Origin: Microbacterium sp. BR1
GTDB lineage: Bacteria > Actinomycetota > Actinomycetes > Actinomycetales > Microbacteriaceae
Reading direction: 5' to 3'
Length of the DNA stretch: 64,000 nucleotides
Assembly: GCF_002812725.1 (NCBI RefSeq)
Contig: NZ_NMUN01000010.1
Span: 409,238 to 473,237, forward strand
Shown here: piece by piece, positions 25,752 to 34,056 of the stretch
How positions within the stretch are numbered: the stretch's first letter is position 1
Layout of the letters: each line of letters opens with the position of its first letter
Notes under the pieces: model-generated
What the model was told of the DNA's origin: nothing
What the model saw: only the letters and a program-made list of their open reading frames with translations
The model's database searches: none
Position numbers and translations under genes: made by a program

Positions 25752-27443
25752 ATGGGAGACCTTTTCGACGGCTACGGCTCGACTCTTGCGCCGCGGAAGA
25801 CAGCCGAGGGCCTTCCCGCCTATGACGAGATGTTCGGCGGACCGGAGCATCCGGGTGCCCTCGCCGAGTCTCGCCAGGCGTATCGCGAGCTCTATCAGGC
25901 GCTCGCGCGGATGACCCAGGAAGAGCTGCGCGGACGCACCGATTCGCTCGCGAGCTCGTACCTTGCACAGGGGGTGACGTTCGACTTCGCGGGTGAGGAG
26001 CGCCCGTTCCCCCTCGATGCGGTTCCGCGCATCATCGACTTCGACGAGTGGTCGCATGTCGAGGCCGGCATCAAGCAGCGCGTTCGCGCCCTCGAGGCGT
26101 TCCTGGACGACGCGTATGGACGGCAGAACTGCGTGCGCGACGGGGTGATCCCCGCGCAGCTCATCGCGTCGTCACAGTACTTCTATCGGCAGGCCCACGA
26201 CATCCATGCCGCCAACGGCGTACGCATCCAGGTTTCGGGAATCGATCTGATCCGCGACGAGCACGGCCAGATGCGCGTGCTCGAAGACAACGTTCGCGTG
26301 CCGAGCGGCGTCAGCTACGTCATCTCGAACCGTCGGGTCATGGCGCAGACGCTTCCGGAACTCTTCGTCTCGATGCGGGTTCGCCCCGTCGGTGACTATC
26401 CGAACAAGCTGCTCGCCGCACTGCGTGCTTCCGCCCCGCCCGGGATCGACGAGCCGAACGTCGTCGTCCTCACGCCCGGCGTCTACAACTCGGCGTACTT
26501 CGAGCACACGCTGCTCGCCCGCCTGATGGGTGTCGAGCTCGTCGAGGGTCGCGACCTGCTGTGCGCCGGCGGCAAGGTCTTCATGCGCACGACCCGCGGT
26601 CCCCGCCGGGTCGACGTCATCTACCGCCGCGTCGACGACGACTTCCTCGACCCCCTGCAGTTCCGGGCCGACTCGATGCTGGGCGCCCCCGGGCTGATGC
26701 TCGCGGCGCGCCTGGGCAACGTCACGATCGCGAACGCGGTCGGCAACGGCGTCGCCGACGACAAGCTGCTCTATACGTACACGCCGGACCTGATCCGCTA
26801 CTACCTCTCGGAAGAGCCGATCCTGCCGATCGTCGACACCTGGCGGCTGGAAGACCCGGGTGCCCTCGAAGAGGTCCTCGATCGTCTGCCCGAGCTCGTC
26901 GTGAAGCCGGTCGACGGCTCCGGCGGCAAGGGGCTGGTCGTGGGTCCGGATGCCTCGCGCGCAGAACTCGATCAGCTGCGCAAACGCCTGATCGCCGACC
27001 CGCGCGGCTGGATCGCGCAGCCGGTCATGATGCTCTCGACCATCCCCACTCTCGTGGAGGACGGGATGCGACCGCGTCACGCCGACCTGCGCCCCTTCGC
27101 CGTCAACGACGGCGACGACATCTGGGTGCTGCCGGGAGGGCTCACGCGGGTCGCCCTGCCGGAGGGTCAACTCGTGGTCAACTCCAGCCAGGGCGGCGGC
27201 TCGAAGGACACCTGGATCGTCGGCGGTTCCGCCCCGACGCACGTCGAGTACGGGCAGGGGCACGGCATGGCCGGGCTCGTGGCCGACCAGGCGGCGACCG
27301 TCACCGAGTCGATCTCGATCATCTACGCCGAGGACGGCGACGAGGAGCAGTCCGAGGTGACCCATTCGCCGCAGGACCGTCCGCGCAGCCGCGTCGAACA
27401 GCAGGAGCAGCAACAACAGGGCGAGGACGGTGCCTCATGCTGA
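25752..27443 (+). CDS. Circularly permuted type 2 ATP-grasp protein
   Basis: A 563-aa protein of the DUF404/DUF407 group: DLFDGYGS and YDEMFGGPEHPG at the N-terminus, FDFAGEERPFPLDAVPRII near 77, RVLEDNVRVPSGVSYVISNR near 176, GPRRVDVIYRRVDDDFLDP near 285 and VVKPVDGSGGKGLVVGPDA near 383. The C-terminal 50 residues are Gln/Glu-rich and disordered. The family always travels with an alpha-E protein and a transglutaminase, as here, and is thought to make or modify a peptide. The product is unknown. Confidence 0.9.
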   Translation: MGDLFDGYGSTLAPRKTAEGLPAYDEMFGGPEHPGALAESRQAYRELYQALARMTQEELRGRTDSLASSYLAQGVTFDFAGEERPFPLDAVPRIIDFDEWSHVEAGIKQRVRALEAFLDDAYGRQNCVRDGVIPAQLIASSQYFYRQAHDIHAANGVRIQVSGIDLIRDEHGQMRVLEDNVRVPSGVSYVISNRRVMAQTLPELFVSMRVRPVGDYPNKLLAALRASAPPGIDEPNVVVLTPGVYNSAYFEHTLLARLMGVELVEGRDLLCAGGKVFMRTTRGPRRVDVIYRRVDDDFLDPLQFRADSMLGAPGLMLAARLGNVTIANAVGNGVADDKLLYTYTPDLIRYYLSEEPILPIVDTWRLEDPGALEEVLDRLPELVVKPVDGSGGKGLVVGPDASRAELDQLRKRLIADPRGWIAQPVMMLSTIPTLVEDGMRPRHADLRPFAVNDGDDIWVLPGGLTRVALPEGQLVVNSSQGGGSKDTWIVGGSAPTHVEYGQGHGMAGLVADQAATVTESISIIYAEDGDEEQSEVTHSPQDRPRSRVEQQEQQQQGEDGASC

Positions 27444-28369
27444 GCCGCATCGCGGAAAGTCTGTTCTGGATCGGCCGTTACATCGAGCGCAGCGACGGCA
27501 CCGCCCGCATCCTCGACGTGCACCTGCAGCTTCTGCTCGAAGACCCGTGGATCGACGAAGAGACGGCCTGCCGCGCCATGCTCACGGTCATGGGTTCGAC
27601 GGCGCCGGCAGCCGCCGAGAGCGTCCGCCGCGAAGACGTGCTTTCGCGGCTTGCGGTCGATCGGATGAACCCCGCGAGCATCGCCTATTCGCTCACCGCG
27701 GCTCGGGAGAATGCCCGTCGTGCCCGCGAGATCGTCTCGACCGAGCTCTGGGAGGTCCTGAACACCACGAGCGCCCGGATGCCTCGCCGCCTGCAGACCG
27801 ACAAGGTGCACGAGTTCTTCCAGTGGGTGCGCGAGCGTGCGGCCCTCGCGACAGGCATCGTCGATTCTTCGACGAGCCGAGACGAGTCGTGGCAGTTCTT
27901 CACCCTCGGGCGAAGCATCGAGCGCGCCGACATGACGGCACGTCTGCTCGCGACGCGGTCGCTGACCGAGGCATCCGGTCCGTCGTGGACGACGATCCTG
28001 CGATCGTGCGGCGCCTACGAGGCGTATCTGCGGACGTACCGCGGCATGCCGAGTGCGAAGAACGCCGCCGAATTCCTTCTGCTCGACCGCCTGTTCCCGC
28101 GATCGATCATTTACTCCATCCAGCGTGCCGAGGATTGCATGAGCGCCATCGACCCCCGCGAAGACCGCGTCGGTCACTCCAACAGTGTGCTGCGCGCACT
28201 GGGACAGATCCGCAACGACCTCGAATACCGCCCGATCGGCGAGATCCTCGGGGAGCTGCCCCGGCACATGGATCGCGTCCAACGCGTCACGCGCGAAGCC
28301 TCCGAGGCGATCCGCGCCCGGTTCTTCCCGACGCAGGCCGAGCCGAGCTGGATCGGGGAGATCTCGTGA
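27437..28369 (+). CDS. Alpha-E domain protein (DUF403)
   Basis: A 310-aa, almost entirely helical protein beginning MLSRIAESLFWIGRYIERSDGTARILDV, the hallmark of the alpha-E family. FFTLGRSIERADMTARLL (near 155) repeats the same pattern, suggesting an internal duplication. It overlaps the ATP-grasp gene by 7 bp and the transglutaminase by 4 bp. It is the middle partner of the conserved three-gene peptide-ligase-like cassette. Confidence 0.9.
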   Translation: MLSRIAESLFWIGRYIERSDGTARILDVHLQLLLEDPWIDEETACRAMLTVMGSTAPAAAESVRREDVLSRLAVDRMNPASIAYSLTAARENARRAREIVSTELWEVLNTTSARMPRRLQTDKVHEFFQWVRERAALATGIVDSSTSRDESWQFFTLGRSIERADMTARLLATRSLTEASGPSWTTILRSCGAYEAYLRTYRGMPSAKNAAEFLLLDRLFPRSIIYSIQRAEDCMSAIDPREDRVGHSNSVLRALGQIRNDLEYRPIGEILGELPRHMDRVQRVTREASEAIRARFFPTQAEPSWIGEIS

Positions 28370-29211
28370 AGCGCCTCAGGATCGAGCACGCCACGGGTTT
28401 CTCGTATCCGGGGGACGTCTCGGCGTCGTACAACGAGGCACGGATGCTTCCCGGGACGACCGACAGCCAGTTCGTGCTGAGCTCGTCGCTCGACATCGAG
28501 CCCTCGACATCCGTCAACACCTACGTCGACTACTTCGGCACGCGCGTCAGCGCTTTCGATGTGCTCTCGCCCCACGCGAACCTGCAGATCACGGCCCGCA
28601 GTCTGGTGGAGGTGCGACCGCGGCCCATCGAGCACAGCGGCATCACCTGGGAGCGGCTCGCGGTGGAGGCGGCGCGGTCGATCGAGACGGTCGAGCAGCT
28701 AACGCAGACGAATCGCACGATGCCACACCCGGATGTCGCCGAGATCGCGCAGACGATCGCGTCGCGGCACGACGATCCGGGGCGTGCGGCCCACGACATC
28801 GTCGTCGCGATCGGCGACGCCGTCGAATACATGTCCGGGGTCACCGGCGTGCACTCCACGGCCGTCGAAGCCTGGGAGGCCCGCAAGGGCGTGTGTCAGG
28901 ACATGGCGCACATCGCGCTCGGCGCGCTGCGTTCGGTCGGCATCCCCGCCCGCTACGTCTCGGGTTATCTGCACCCCAAGCCCAACGCCGAGGTCGGTGT
29001 GGCCGTGACCGGCGAGTCGCACGCCTGGGTCGAATGGTTCGCGGGGGAGTGGCAGGGATTCGACCCGACGAACAACATCGAGATCGGTGACCGTCACGTG
29101 CTGGTGGGACGGGGGCGCGACTACAACGACGTGCCGCCGTTGCGCGGTGTGTACGCCGGCCCGTTCAAGAGTCAGCTGTTCGTTCGCGTGACGATCACCC
29201 GCGAGGCCTGA
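28366..29211 (+). CDS. Transglutaminase-like cysteine protease family protein
   Basis: A 281-aa protein with the N-terminal beta-domain of bacterial transglutaminase-like proteins (LRIEHATGFSYPGDVSASYNEARM) and a catalytic core containing the triad: Cys in ARKGVCQDMAHIALGALRSVGIPARYVSGYL (near 170), His in GESHAWVEWFAGEWQGFDPTNN and the following Asp. GTG 28366 overlaps the alpha-E stop. It probably hydrolyses or ligates amide bonds in the product of the cassette. Confidence 0.9.
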   Translation: MKRLRIEHATGFSYPGDVSASYNEARMLPGTTDSQFVLSSSLDIEPSTSVNTYVDYFGTRVSAFDVLSPHANLQITARSLVEVRPRPIEHSGITWERLAVEAARSIETVEQLTQTNRTMPHPDVAEIAQTIASRHDDPGRAAHDIVVAIGDAVEYMSGVTGVHSTAVEAWEARKGVCQDMAHIALGALRSVGIPARYVSGYLHPKPNAEVGVAVTGESHAWVEWFAGEWQGFDPTNNIEIGDRHVLVGRGRDYNDVPPLRGVYAGPFKSQLFVRVTITREA

Positions 29212-29220
29212 GTCTCCGAC

Positions 29221-29493
29221 TCAGTGGTCGCGGAGCGCGCGAATCAGCTCGTTCTTTCTCTTGCTCGAGTACCCGGACAGGCCGAGCTCTTTCGCGCGCT
29301 TCTTCAGCTGGGGCACCGTCCAGTCGTCGTAGCTTCCTGCCTGGCCGCCCTTGCCGCCGACGTTCGACCGGCCCGCTTTCGTGCCGCCAGCGGCGTTGGA
29401 GATGCGTGCGGCTTTCTCTTTCGAGGCGCCGTCCTCACGGAGCGCCTCGTACATCTCGGGATCCTTCAGCCGGGAGTCCTTATCGCGCGGCAT
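29221..29493 (-). CDS. Small Rho-N/SAP-like protein (DUF7218-type)
   Basis: A 90-aa basic protein: an N-terminal KDSRLKDPEMYEALREDGASKEKAARISNA helix pair, a Gly-rich linker, and a C-terminal DDWTVPQLKKRAKELGLSGYSSKRKNELIRALRDH segment of Rho-N/SAP-like shape that may bind nucleic acid. The start at 29493 follows AAAGGAG by 6 nt; the ATG at 29499 lies too close to that site. It converges with the transglutaminase gene. Homologues are common in Actinobacteria, but the function is not established. Confidence 0.75.
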   Translation of the reverse strand: MPRDKDSRLKDPEMYEALREDGASKEKAARISNAAGGTKAGRSNVGGKGGQAGSYDDWTVPQLKKRAKELGLSGYSSKRKNELIRALRDH

Positions 29494-29622
29494 GACCATC
29501 TCCTTTACGTGTCGCGGATTCTCGTAAGACGATCACGAAATCACGTCGCCCAGGCGCGGTGAAGGCACTTGACAAGGCCCGATCGACACGTCGGGTGCGA
29601 ATCGATGGTGATGCGGAATGCG

Positions 29623-30909
29623 TCAGGCCTGAATCGGGTTCGCCGCCGTCACGACCGAGATGGGCCGTGTCTGGTCCATCTCGAGGCCGAAGCGGCGCGT
29701 GCGATGGCGGTGCAGCCGACCGGAGGCGAGGAGCCAGATCACGCCGATGACGAAGGCGGCGAGCCCCGCGGCGGAGCCGACCAGGATCGCCGAGCGTGGA
29801 CCGAATTCGGCAGCGACCAACCCGACGATGGGGGCGCCGATCGGGGTACCGCCCATGATCACCGCGAGATAGAGGGCCATGACCCGTCCGCGCAGGCTCG
29901 GGTCGGTCGTCGTCTGCACGTAGCCGTTGGCGGTCGTCAGCATCGTGACGATCGACACCCCGACGAGGACCTGCGTCGCCGCGTACGTCCAATACGTCGG
30001 CATCAGAACGGATGTCGCGGATGCCAGGGCGAATCCCAGCGTCGCCAGCACGACGACCCTCAGCCGGGCGCGATCGCGCCGCGCAGCCAGCAGAGCGCCC
30101 ACGACCGATCCGATCGCCAGGATCGACGAGAGCAGCCCGAAACCGTCCGCTCCCTGCCTGAACTCGAGCGCCATCGTCGATGCGAAGATCGGGAAGTTCA
30201 TGCCGAAGGCGCCGACGAGTAAGACCATGACGAACACGATGACGAGATCCGGACGTTTGCGCACGTAGCGGAATCCGTCGGCAAGCCGCGTTCCCGCGTG
30301 CGAGACGGCGCGCGGGACGAGCTCGCTCGGACGGATCAGCAGAAGGGCCATCACGGTCGCGAGGAACGTTCCGGCATTGACGAGGAAGACCCATCCCGTG
30401 CCGATCGCGACGATCATGACGCCGGCCACAGCGGGGCCGATCAGGCGGGCGCCGTTGAACGATGCCGCATTCAGGGCGACGGCGTTGGATGCGTTCTCGC
30501 GCGAGACGAGATCGGTCACGAACGTCTGCCTGGCCGGATTGTCGAAGGCCATGACGACGCCGAGCGCGAGGGCGAAGGCGTACATCAGCGGCAGTGTCAT
30601 CGCGCCGACGAGCAGCAGCACGCCGAGCGCGATCGCCAGCATGAGCAGGATGCTCTGGGTGAGCATCAGCAGATGCCTGCGCTCGAAGCGGTCGGCGACC
30701 CAGCCCGTCACGCTCACCAGCAGCAGCGGCGGGCCGAACTGCAGCGCCATCGTGATGCCGACAGCGGCGGCATCGTTGTCGGTCAGCTGCGTCAGAACGA
30801 CCCAGTTCTGGGCCGTGGACTGCATCCAGGCGCCCACGTTCGACACCATCGCGCCGATGAACCAGACCCGGTAGTTGAATACCGAGAAGGAGCGAAACAT
30901 GGCGCTCAT
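29623..30909 (-). CDS. MFS transporter (enterobactin-exporter-like, DHA3 type)
   Basis: A 428-aa protein with about ten to twelve membrane helices. The start MFRSFSVFNYRVWFIGAMVSNVGAWMQSTAQNWVVLTQLT and the segment FGPPLLLVSVTGWVADRFERRHLL are typical of the EntS/DHA3 exporters. AFDNPARQTFVTDLVSRENASNAVALN is the conserved helix 4-5 loop. It overlaps the MarR stop by 4 bp (ATGA), so it is co-transcribed with and probably repressed by MarR. The substrate is unknown. Confidence 0.9.
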   Translation of the reverse strand: MSAMFRSFSVFNYRVWFIGAMVSNVGAWMQSTAQNWVVLTQLTDNDAAAVGITMALQFGPPLLLVSVTGWVADRFERRHLLMLTQSILLMLAIALGVLLLVGAMTLPLMYAFALALGVVMAFDNPARQTFVTDLVSRENASNAVALNAASFNGARLIGPAVAGVMIVAIGTGWVFLVNAGTFLATVMALLLIRPSELVPRAVSHAGTRLADGFRYVRKRPDLVIVFVMVLLVGAFGMNFPIFASTMALEFRQGADGFGLLSSILAIGSVVGALLAARRDRARLRVVVLATLGFALASATSVLMPTYWTYAATQVLVGVSIVTMLTTANGYVQTTTDPSLRGRVMALYLAVIMGGTPIGAPIVGLVAAEFGPRSAILVGSAAGLAAFVIGVIWLLASGRLHRHRTRRFGLEMDQTRPISVVTAANPIQA

Positions 30910-31376
30910 CGGTCGGCGATCCGTGCCAGCAGCCCGGCGGCTTGGGCGAGAGTCACCCGCTCGGCGGGGGTGAATTCCGACAGAGCAGCCTCGAGCCAAG
31001 CGTCGCGCAGGCGCGCGGTCTCGGTGACGACGTCGCGCCCCGCATCGCTCAGGGCGATGTTCACCTTGCGCCGATCCGTGTCGTCGGGTGTGCGGGTGAT
31101 GTATCCCCACTCCTCCAGGCAGTTGACCGTGCGATTCATGGAGGGCGCCGAGACGCGCTCGCGCTCGGCGAGTTCGCTCAGGGTGTGCGGGCCCTTGAGC
31201 CGGAGCCAGCCGAGTACGGCGATCTGCCCGTCGCTCATCGTGTCGACGGCGCGTTCGGCGCGGAGGCGACGCGAGAACCGTAGGACGGCCATCCGCAGGT
31301 TCGACGCCTGTTCGTCGAGACCGGGCGTGGCGGCGGATGCGGCGGCGGATGCGGCGACATCGGTTCCGGTAGACAC
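30906..31376 (-). CDS. MarR-family transcriptional regulator
   Basis: A 156-aa regulator with the winged HTH LRLKGPHTLSELAERERVSAPSMNRTVNCLEEWGYITRTPDDTDRRKVNIALSDAGRDVV (about 56-115), including the DxRxxxxxLT-type wing. GTG 31376 has TAGACT 7 nt upstream, so the mRNA is probably leaderless. The inverted repeat at 31379-31410 overlaps this promoter, suggesting autorepression and control of the downstream MFS gene. Confidence 0.9.
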   Translation of the reverse strand: MSTGTDVAASAAASAATPGLDEQASNLRMAVLRFSRRLRAERAVDTMSDGQIAVLGWLRLKGPHTLSELAERERVSAPSMNRTVNCLEEWGYITRTPDDTDRRKVNIALSDAGRDVVTETARLRDAWLEAALSEFTPAERVTLAQAAGLLARIADR

Positions 31377-31378
31377 GA

Positions 31379-31410
31379 TCGTTAGTCTAGCTCATTACCT
31401 TTGCTAACGA
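31379..31410. promoter_or_regulatory. Putative MarR operator overlapping a leaderless promoter
   Basis: TCGTTAG (31379-31385) and CTAACGA (31404-31410) are exact inverses 18 nt apart and surround the -10 box TAGACT (minus strand, 31384-31389). The inner half-sites TAGC and GCTA lie symmetrically within it. Binding here would block transcription of marR and the MFS gene. Confidence 0.5.
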
Positions 31411-31436
31411 AATGGGCCACGGATGCGTCCCACGCT

Positions 31437-33050
31437 TCAGCCTGTCGCGACAGCGTCCCCCTCGGCCCGGTCGAGCTCTTCGGGCTTGCGGCCGGAGCCG
31501 AGGGCCAGAGTCGCGACCAGACCCACGGCGAGGAATCCCGCCGCCGTGAAGGCCGCCAGGCGTGTGCCATCCGAGAACGCCTCACGCGCAGCGTCCTGAT
31601 ACGGCGCCGTCTCGGGGTTCTGGCCCAGTCCGGCGATCGCACCACCCGCCGAGTCGACGACGGCACTCACCAGCTGATCGCGTGCGGCGGCGGGCACTCC
31701 GGCGTCATCGAGCTTGGCGCCCAAGATCCCTGCCGTGCTCGTGAAGAGCACCGTTCCGAGGATCGCGATTCCGAGCGCCGAACCGACCTGCCGCGCCGTG
31801 GACTGCGTGCCCGAACCCTGCCCGGACAGGGCCACGGGTACGTCCTGCAGGATGACGCCGGTCAGCTGCGCCGTCGCCAATCCCACCCCGAAGCCGTAGA
31901 CGAACAGAGCGGGGAGCAACCATCCCCACGCGGCATCGGGGGCGATGATCACGGCCGCCCAGGCAACACCGATGAGCTCGGCGAGGATGCCGACCCGCAC
32001 GACGACGACCGGGCGGATGCGCCCCGAGGTCGACGCCGCGACCCCGCTGGCGACGAACGACCCGACCGCGAGCGCGAGCAGCACGAGCCCCGTCTGGAGC
32101 GCGTCGAAGCCGAGGACGAACTGCAGCCACAGCGGAAGCGAGAGGATCAGCCCGAACTCGCCCAGTGCGATCACGAGCGCAGCGATATTGCCGTTGCGGA
32201 ACGATCCGATGCGGAAGAGCGAGAGCTCCAGGAGAGAGGCACGATCGTGACGTCGCCGATAGCGGCTCCAGAGCAGGAACGCGACGAGCGCGAGCGCGGC
32301 GACCAGGAAGGCAACCGGCACGGGAGACAGTGGGCCCGGTCAGGTCCACCCCGCGATCGAGAACGGTCGATCGCTCGACCACCACCCGTAGGTGCGCCCC
32401 TCGATCAGACCGAAGACGAGTGGGCCGAACAGCAGCACCGACAGGGCGGCCCCCACGATATCGAGCCCACGACGCACCGGCTCGCGTGACTCCTCGATCG
32501 TCAGGAAGACGCCGACCAGGATGATGAGCCCCAAGGGAACGTTGATGCCGAAGGCCCAGCGCCACGAGAACGCCGTGGTGAGCCAGCCGCCGAGCAGCGG
32601 GCCGAGCGCGGCCATCCCCCCGATCGTGGACCCCCACACCGCGAACGCGATGCCGCGCTCGCGGCCGCGGAAGGTGGCGTTGATGAGCGACAGAGTCGTC
32701 GGCAGGATCATCGCGCCGCCGATGCCCTGCACCAGGCGAGCCAGGATCAGCAGGCGTCCGTCGGGGGCGAGGGCCGCGAAGACGGATGCGAGGGCGAAGA
32801 TCACGACGCCGATCAGCATGAGGCGGCGTCGACCGACGCGGTCGGCGAGGCTGCCGAACAACAGCAGGAGGGAGGCGAAGACGAGCGTGTACGCCTCTTG
32901 TACCCACTGCACCTCGGTCGAACTGATCTTCAATTCGTCGACGATCGAAGGCACGGCCACGTTGACGATCGTCGAGTCGACGATGATCAGCGAGACCGCG
33001 AGGCTGATGAATACGAGTCCTACCCAGCGGCGGTTGGAACGGTCGATCAT
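31437..33050 (-). pseudogene. DHA2-type MFS drug transporter interrupted by an in-frame TGA
   Basis: The first 236 codons from ATG 33050 (MIDRSNRRWVGLVFISLAVSLIIVDSTIVNVAVPSIV) carry the N-half of an EmrB/QacA-type 14-helix exporter, with the LADRVGRRRLMLIG loop. They end at TGA 32340-32342, directly after ...FSIAGWT. The same frame then continues without a frameshift (PGPLSPVPVAFLVAALAL) to a stop at 31437, giving the remaining C-half. A full gene would have 537 codons. TGG at this position would restore a Trp. A GTG at 32319-32321 could start the second part, but a separate half-transporter is unlikely. Confidence 0.8.
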
Positions 33051-33112
33051 GGGGGCGCTTTCTCGCGGGAACGGCGTGACTCTACACCCGGGTGTGCGGG
33101 TGCTTCCGCCAG

Positions 33113-33118
33113 TAGAGT
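33113..33118 (+). promoter_or_regulatory. -10 box TAGAGT for the alpha/beta hydrolase gene
   Basis: TAGAGT ends 7 nt before the ATG at 33126, with no ribosome site; a leaderless start is expected. Confidence 0.45.
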
Positions 33119-33125
33119 CGACGAC

Positions 33126-33986
33126 ATGCCGGAGTACACCGACGACCACGGCGTTGCGATCGTCTACGACGTTCACCCCGCGATGACCGCCCCCCGCGCC
33201 GTCGTGCAGTTGCTCCACGGCGTGGGTGAGCACGCGGGTCGCTACGGCGCCCTGATCGCGCAACTCACCGCGAACGGTTACACCGTTTACGCCGACGACC
33301 ACCGTGGTCACGGGCGCACGGGACTTCGCCAACACGGCGACCCGGCCCACCTCGGTCGGCTGGGTCGTGGCGGCATGCCCGCGGCTGTCGCCGCACTGCG
33401 GCAGTTCACCGAGCTGATCCGCACCGAGAATCCGGACCTTCCGCTCGTGCTCCTCGGACATTCCTGGGGATCGTTTCTCGCCCAGATGCTCGTCAACGAC
33501 GACCCCGAGGCTTACGACGCTGTCGTGCTGACGGGCACTGCGCTGCGGTGGCCGGGGTCGCTGAACGCGGGAGCGCTCAACGCGCCGTGGAAGGGCCCGG
33601 ATGCGACGGGCCGCGAATGGCTGTCGTCCGACCCCGCCGTAGGCGAGGCCTTCGGCGCCGACCCCCTCACGACAGACCGGCCCCTGCTCGCGTTGTTCGG
33701 CCCGATCGACGCCGCGCGCCTGTTCGGTCGGCCCCGAAAGGGCCTGCGCGGGCGACGCGCGTCCGACCTCCCGGTGCTGATCATGGTCGGGCGTGAGGAC
33801 ACGGTCGGGGGCGCGACCTCCGCGCACCGGCTGGCCCGTGCCTATCGCGAGCGCAGCGGGTTCGATGACATCACGACGCTCGTCTACCCGGGTGCGCGGC
33901 ACGAGGTTTTCAACGAGGTGCGGCAGGCCGACGTGCGCGCCGATCTGCTGGCCTGGCTCGACGCGCGCTTCGCGGTCCGCGACTGA
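33126..33986 (+). CDS. Alpha/beta hydrolase, monoacylglycerol lipase-like
   Basis: A 286-aa serine hydrolase of the Hydrolase_4 group. The oxyanion region VVQLLHGVGEHAGRYGALIAQLTANGYTVYADDHRGHGRTG is typical of monoglyceride lipases. The nucleophile lies in LLGHSWGSF (near residue 120), the acid in MVGREDTVGG (near 222) and the His in YPGARHEVFNE (near 258). There is no signal peptide, so it is probably intracellular. The substrate is inferred from family. Confidence 0.88.
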   Translation: MPEYTDDHGVAIVYDVHPAMTAPRAVVQLLHGVGEHAGRYGALIAQLTANGYTVYADDHRGHGRTGLRQHGDPAHLGRLGRGGMPAAVAALRQFTELIRTENPDLPLVLLGHSWGSFLAQMLVNDDPEAYDAVVLTGTALRWPGSLNAGALNAPWKGPDATGREWLSSDPAVGEAFGADPLTTDRPLLALFGPIDAARLFGRPRKGLRGRRASDLPVLIMVGREDTVGGATSAHRLARAYRERSGFDDITTLVYPGARHEVFNEVRQADVRADLLAWLDARFAVRD

Positions 33987-33987
33987 C

Positions 33988-34000
33988 GGGGTGTTTCGGC
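33988..34000. repeat. Third copy of the GGGTGTTTCGGC intergenic repeat
   Basis: GGGGTGTTTCGGC immediately follows the hydrolase stop. It matches the two copies at 8270-8300. Confidence 0.4.
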
Positions 34001-34044
34001 TCGAGCCCGCAGACCTCGTTCGACGACCGGGGGAGCCGCACGCC

Positions 34045-34050
34045 TAGTCT
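34045..34050 (+). promoter_or_regulatory. -10 box TAGTCT for the lipoate ligase gene
   Basis: TAGTCT ends 6 nt before the ATG at 34057, again predicting a leaderless mRNA. Confidence 0.45.
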
Positions 34051-34056
34051 GGATCC

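Noticed and set aside
29623..31110. Extended MFS frame beginning at 31110
   Set aside because: The first 67 residues are a shadow of the MarR gene. The ATGA overlap at 30906-30909 gives the natural start.
32340..32342. TGA in the DHA2 exporter as a recoded (selenocysteine or Trp) codon
   Set aside because: There is no selenoprotein context, and Actinobacteria of this kind use the standard code for TGA. Mutation or sequencing error is simpler.
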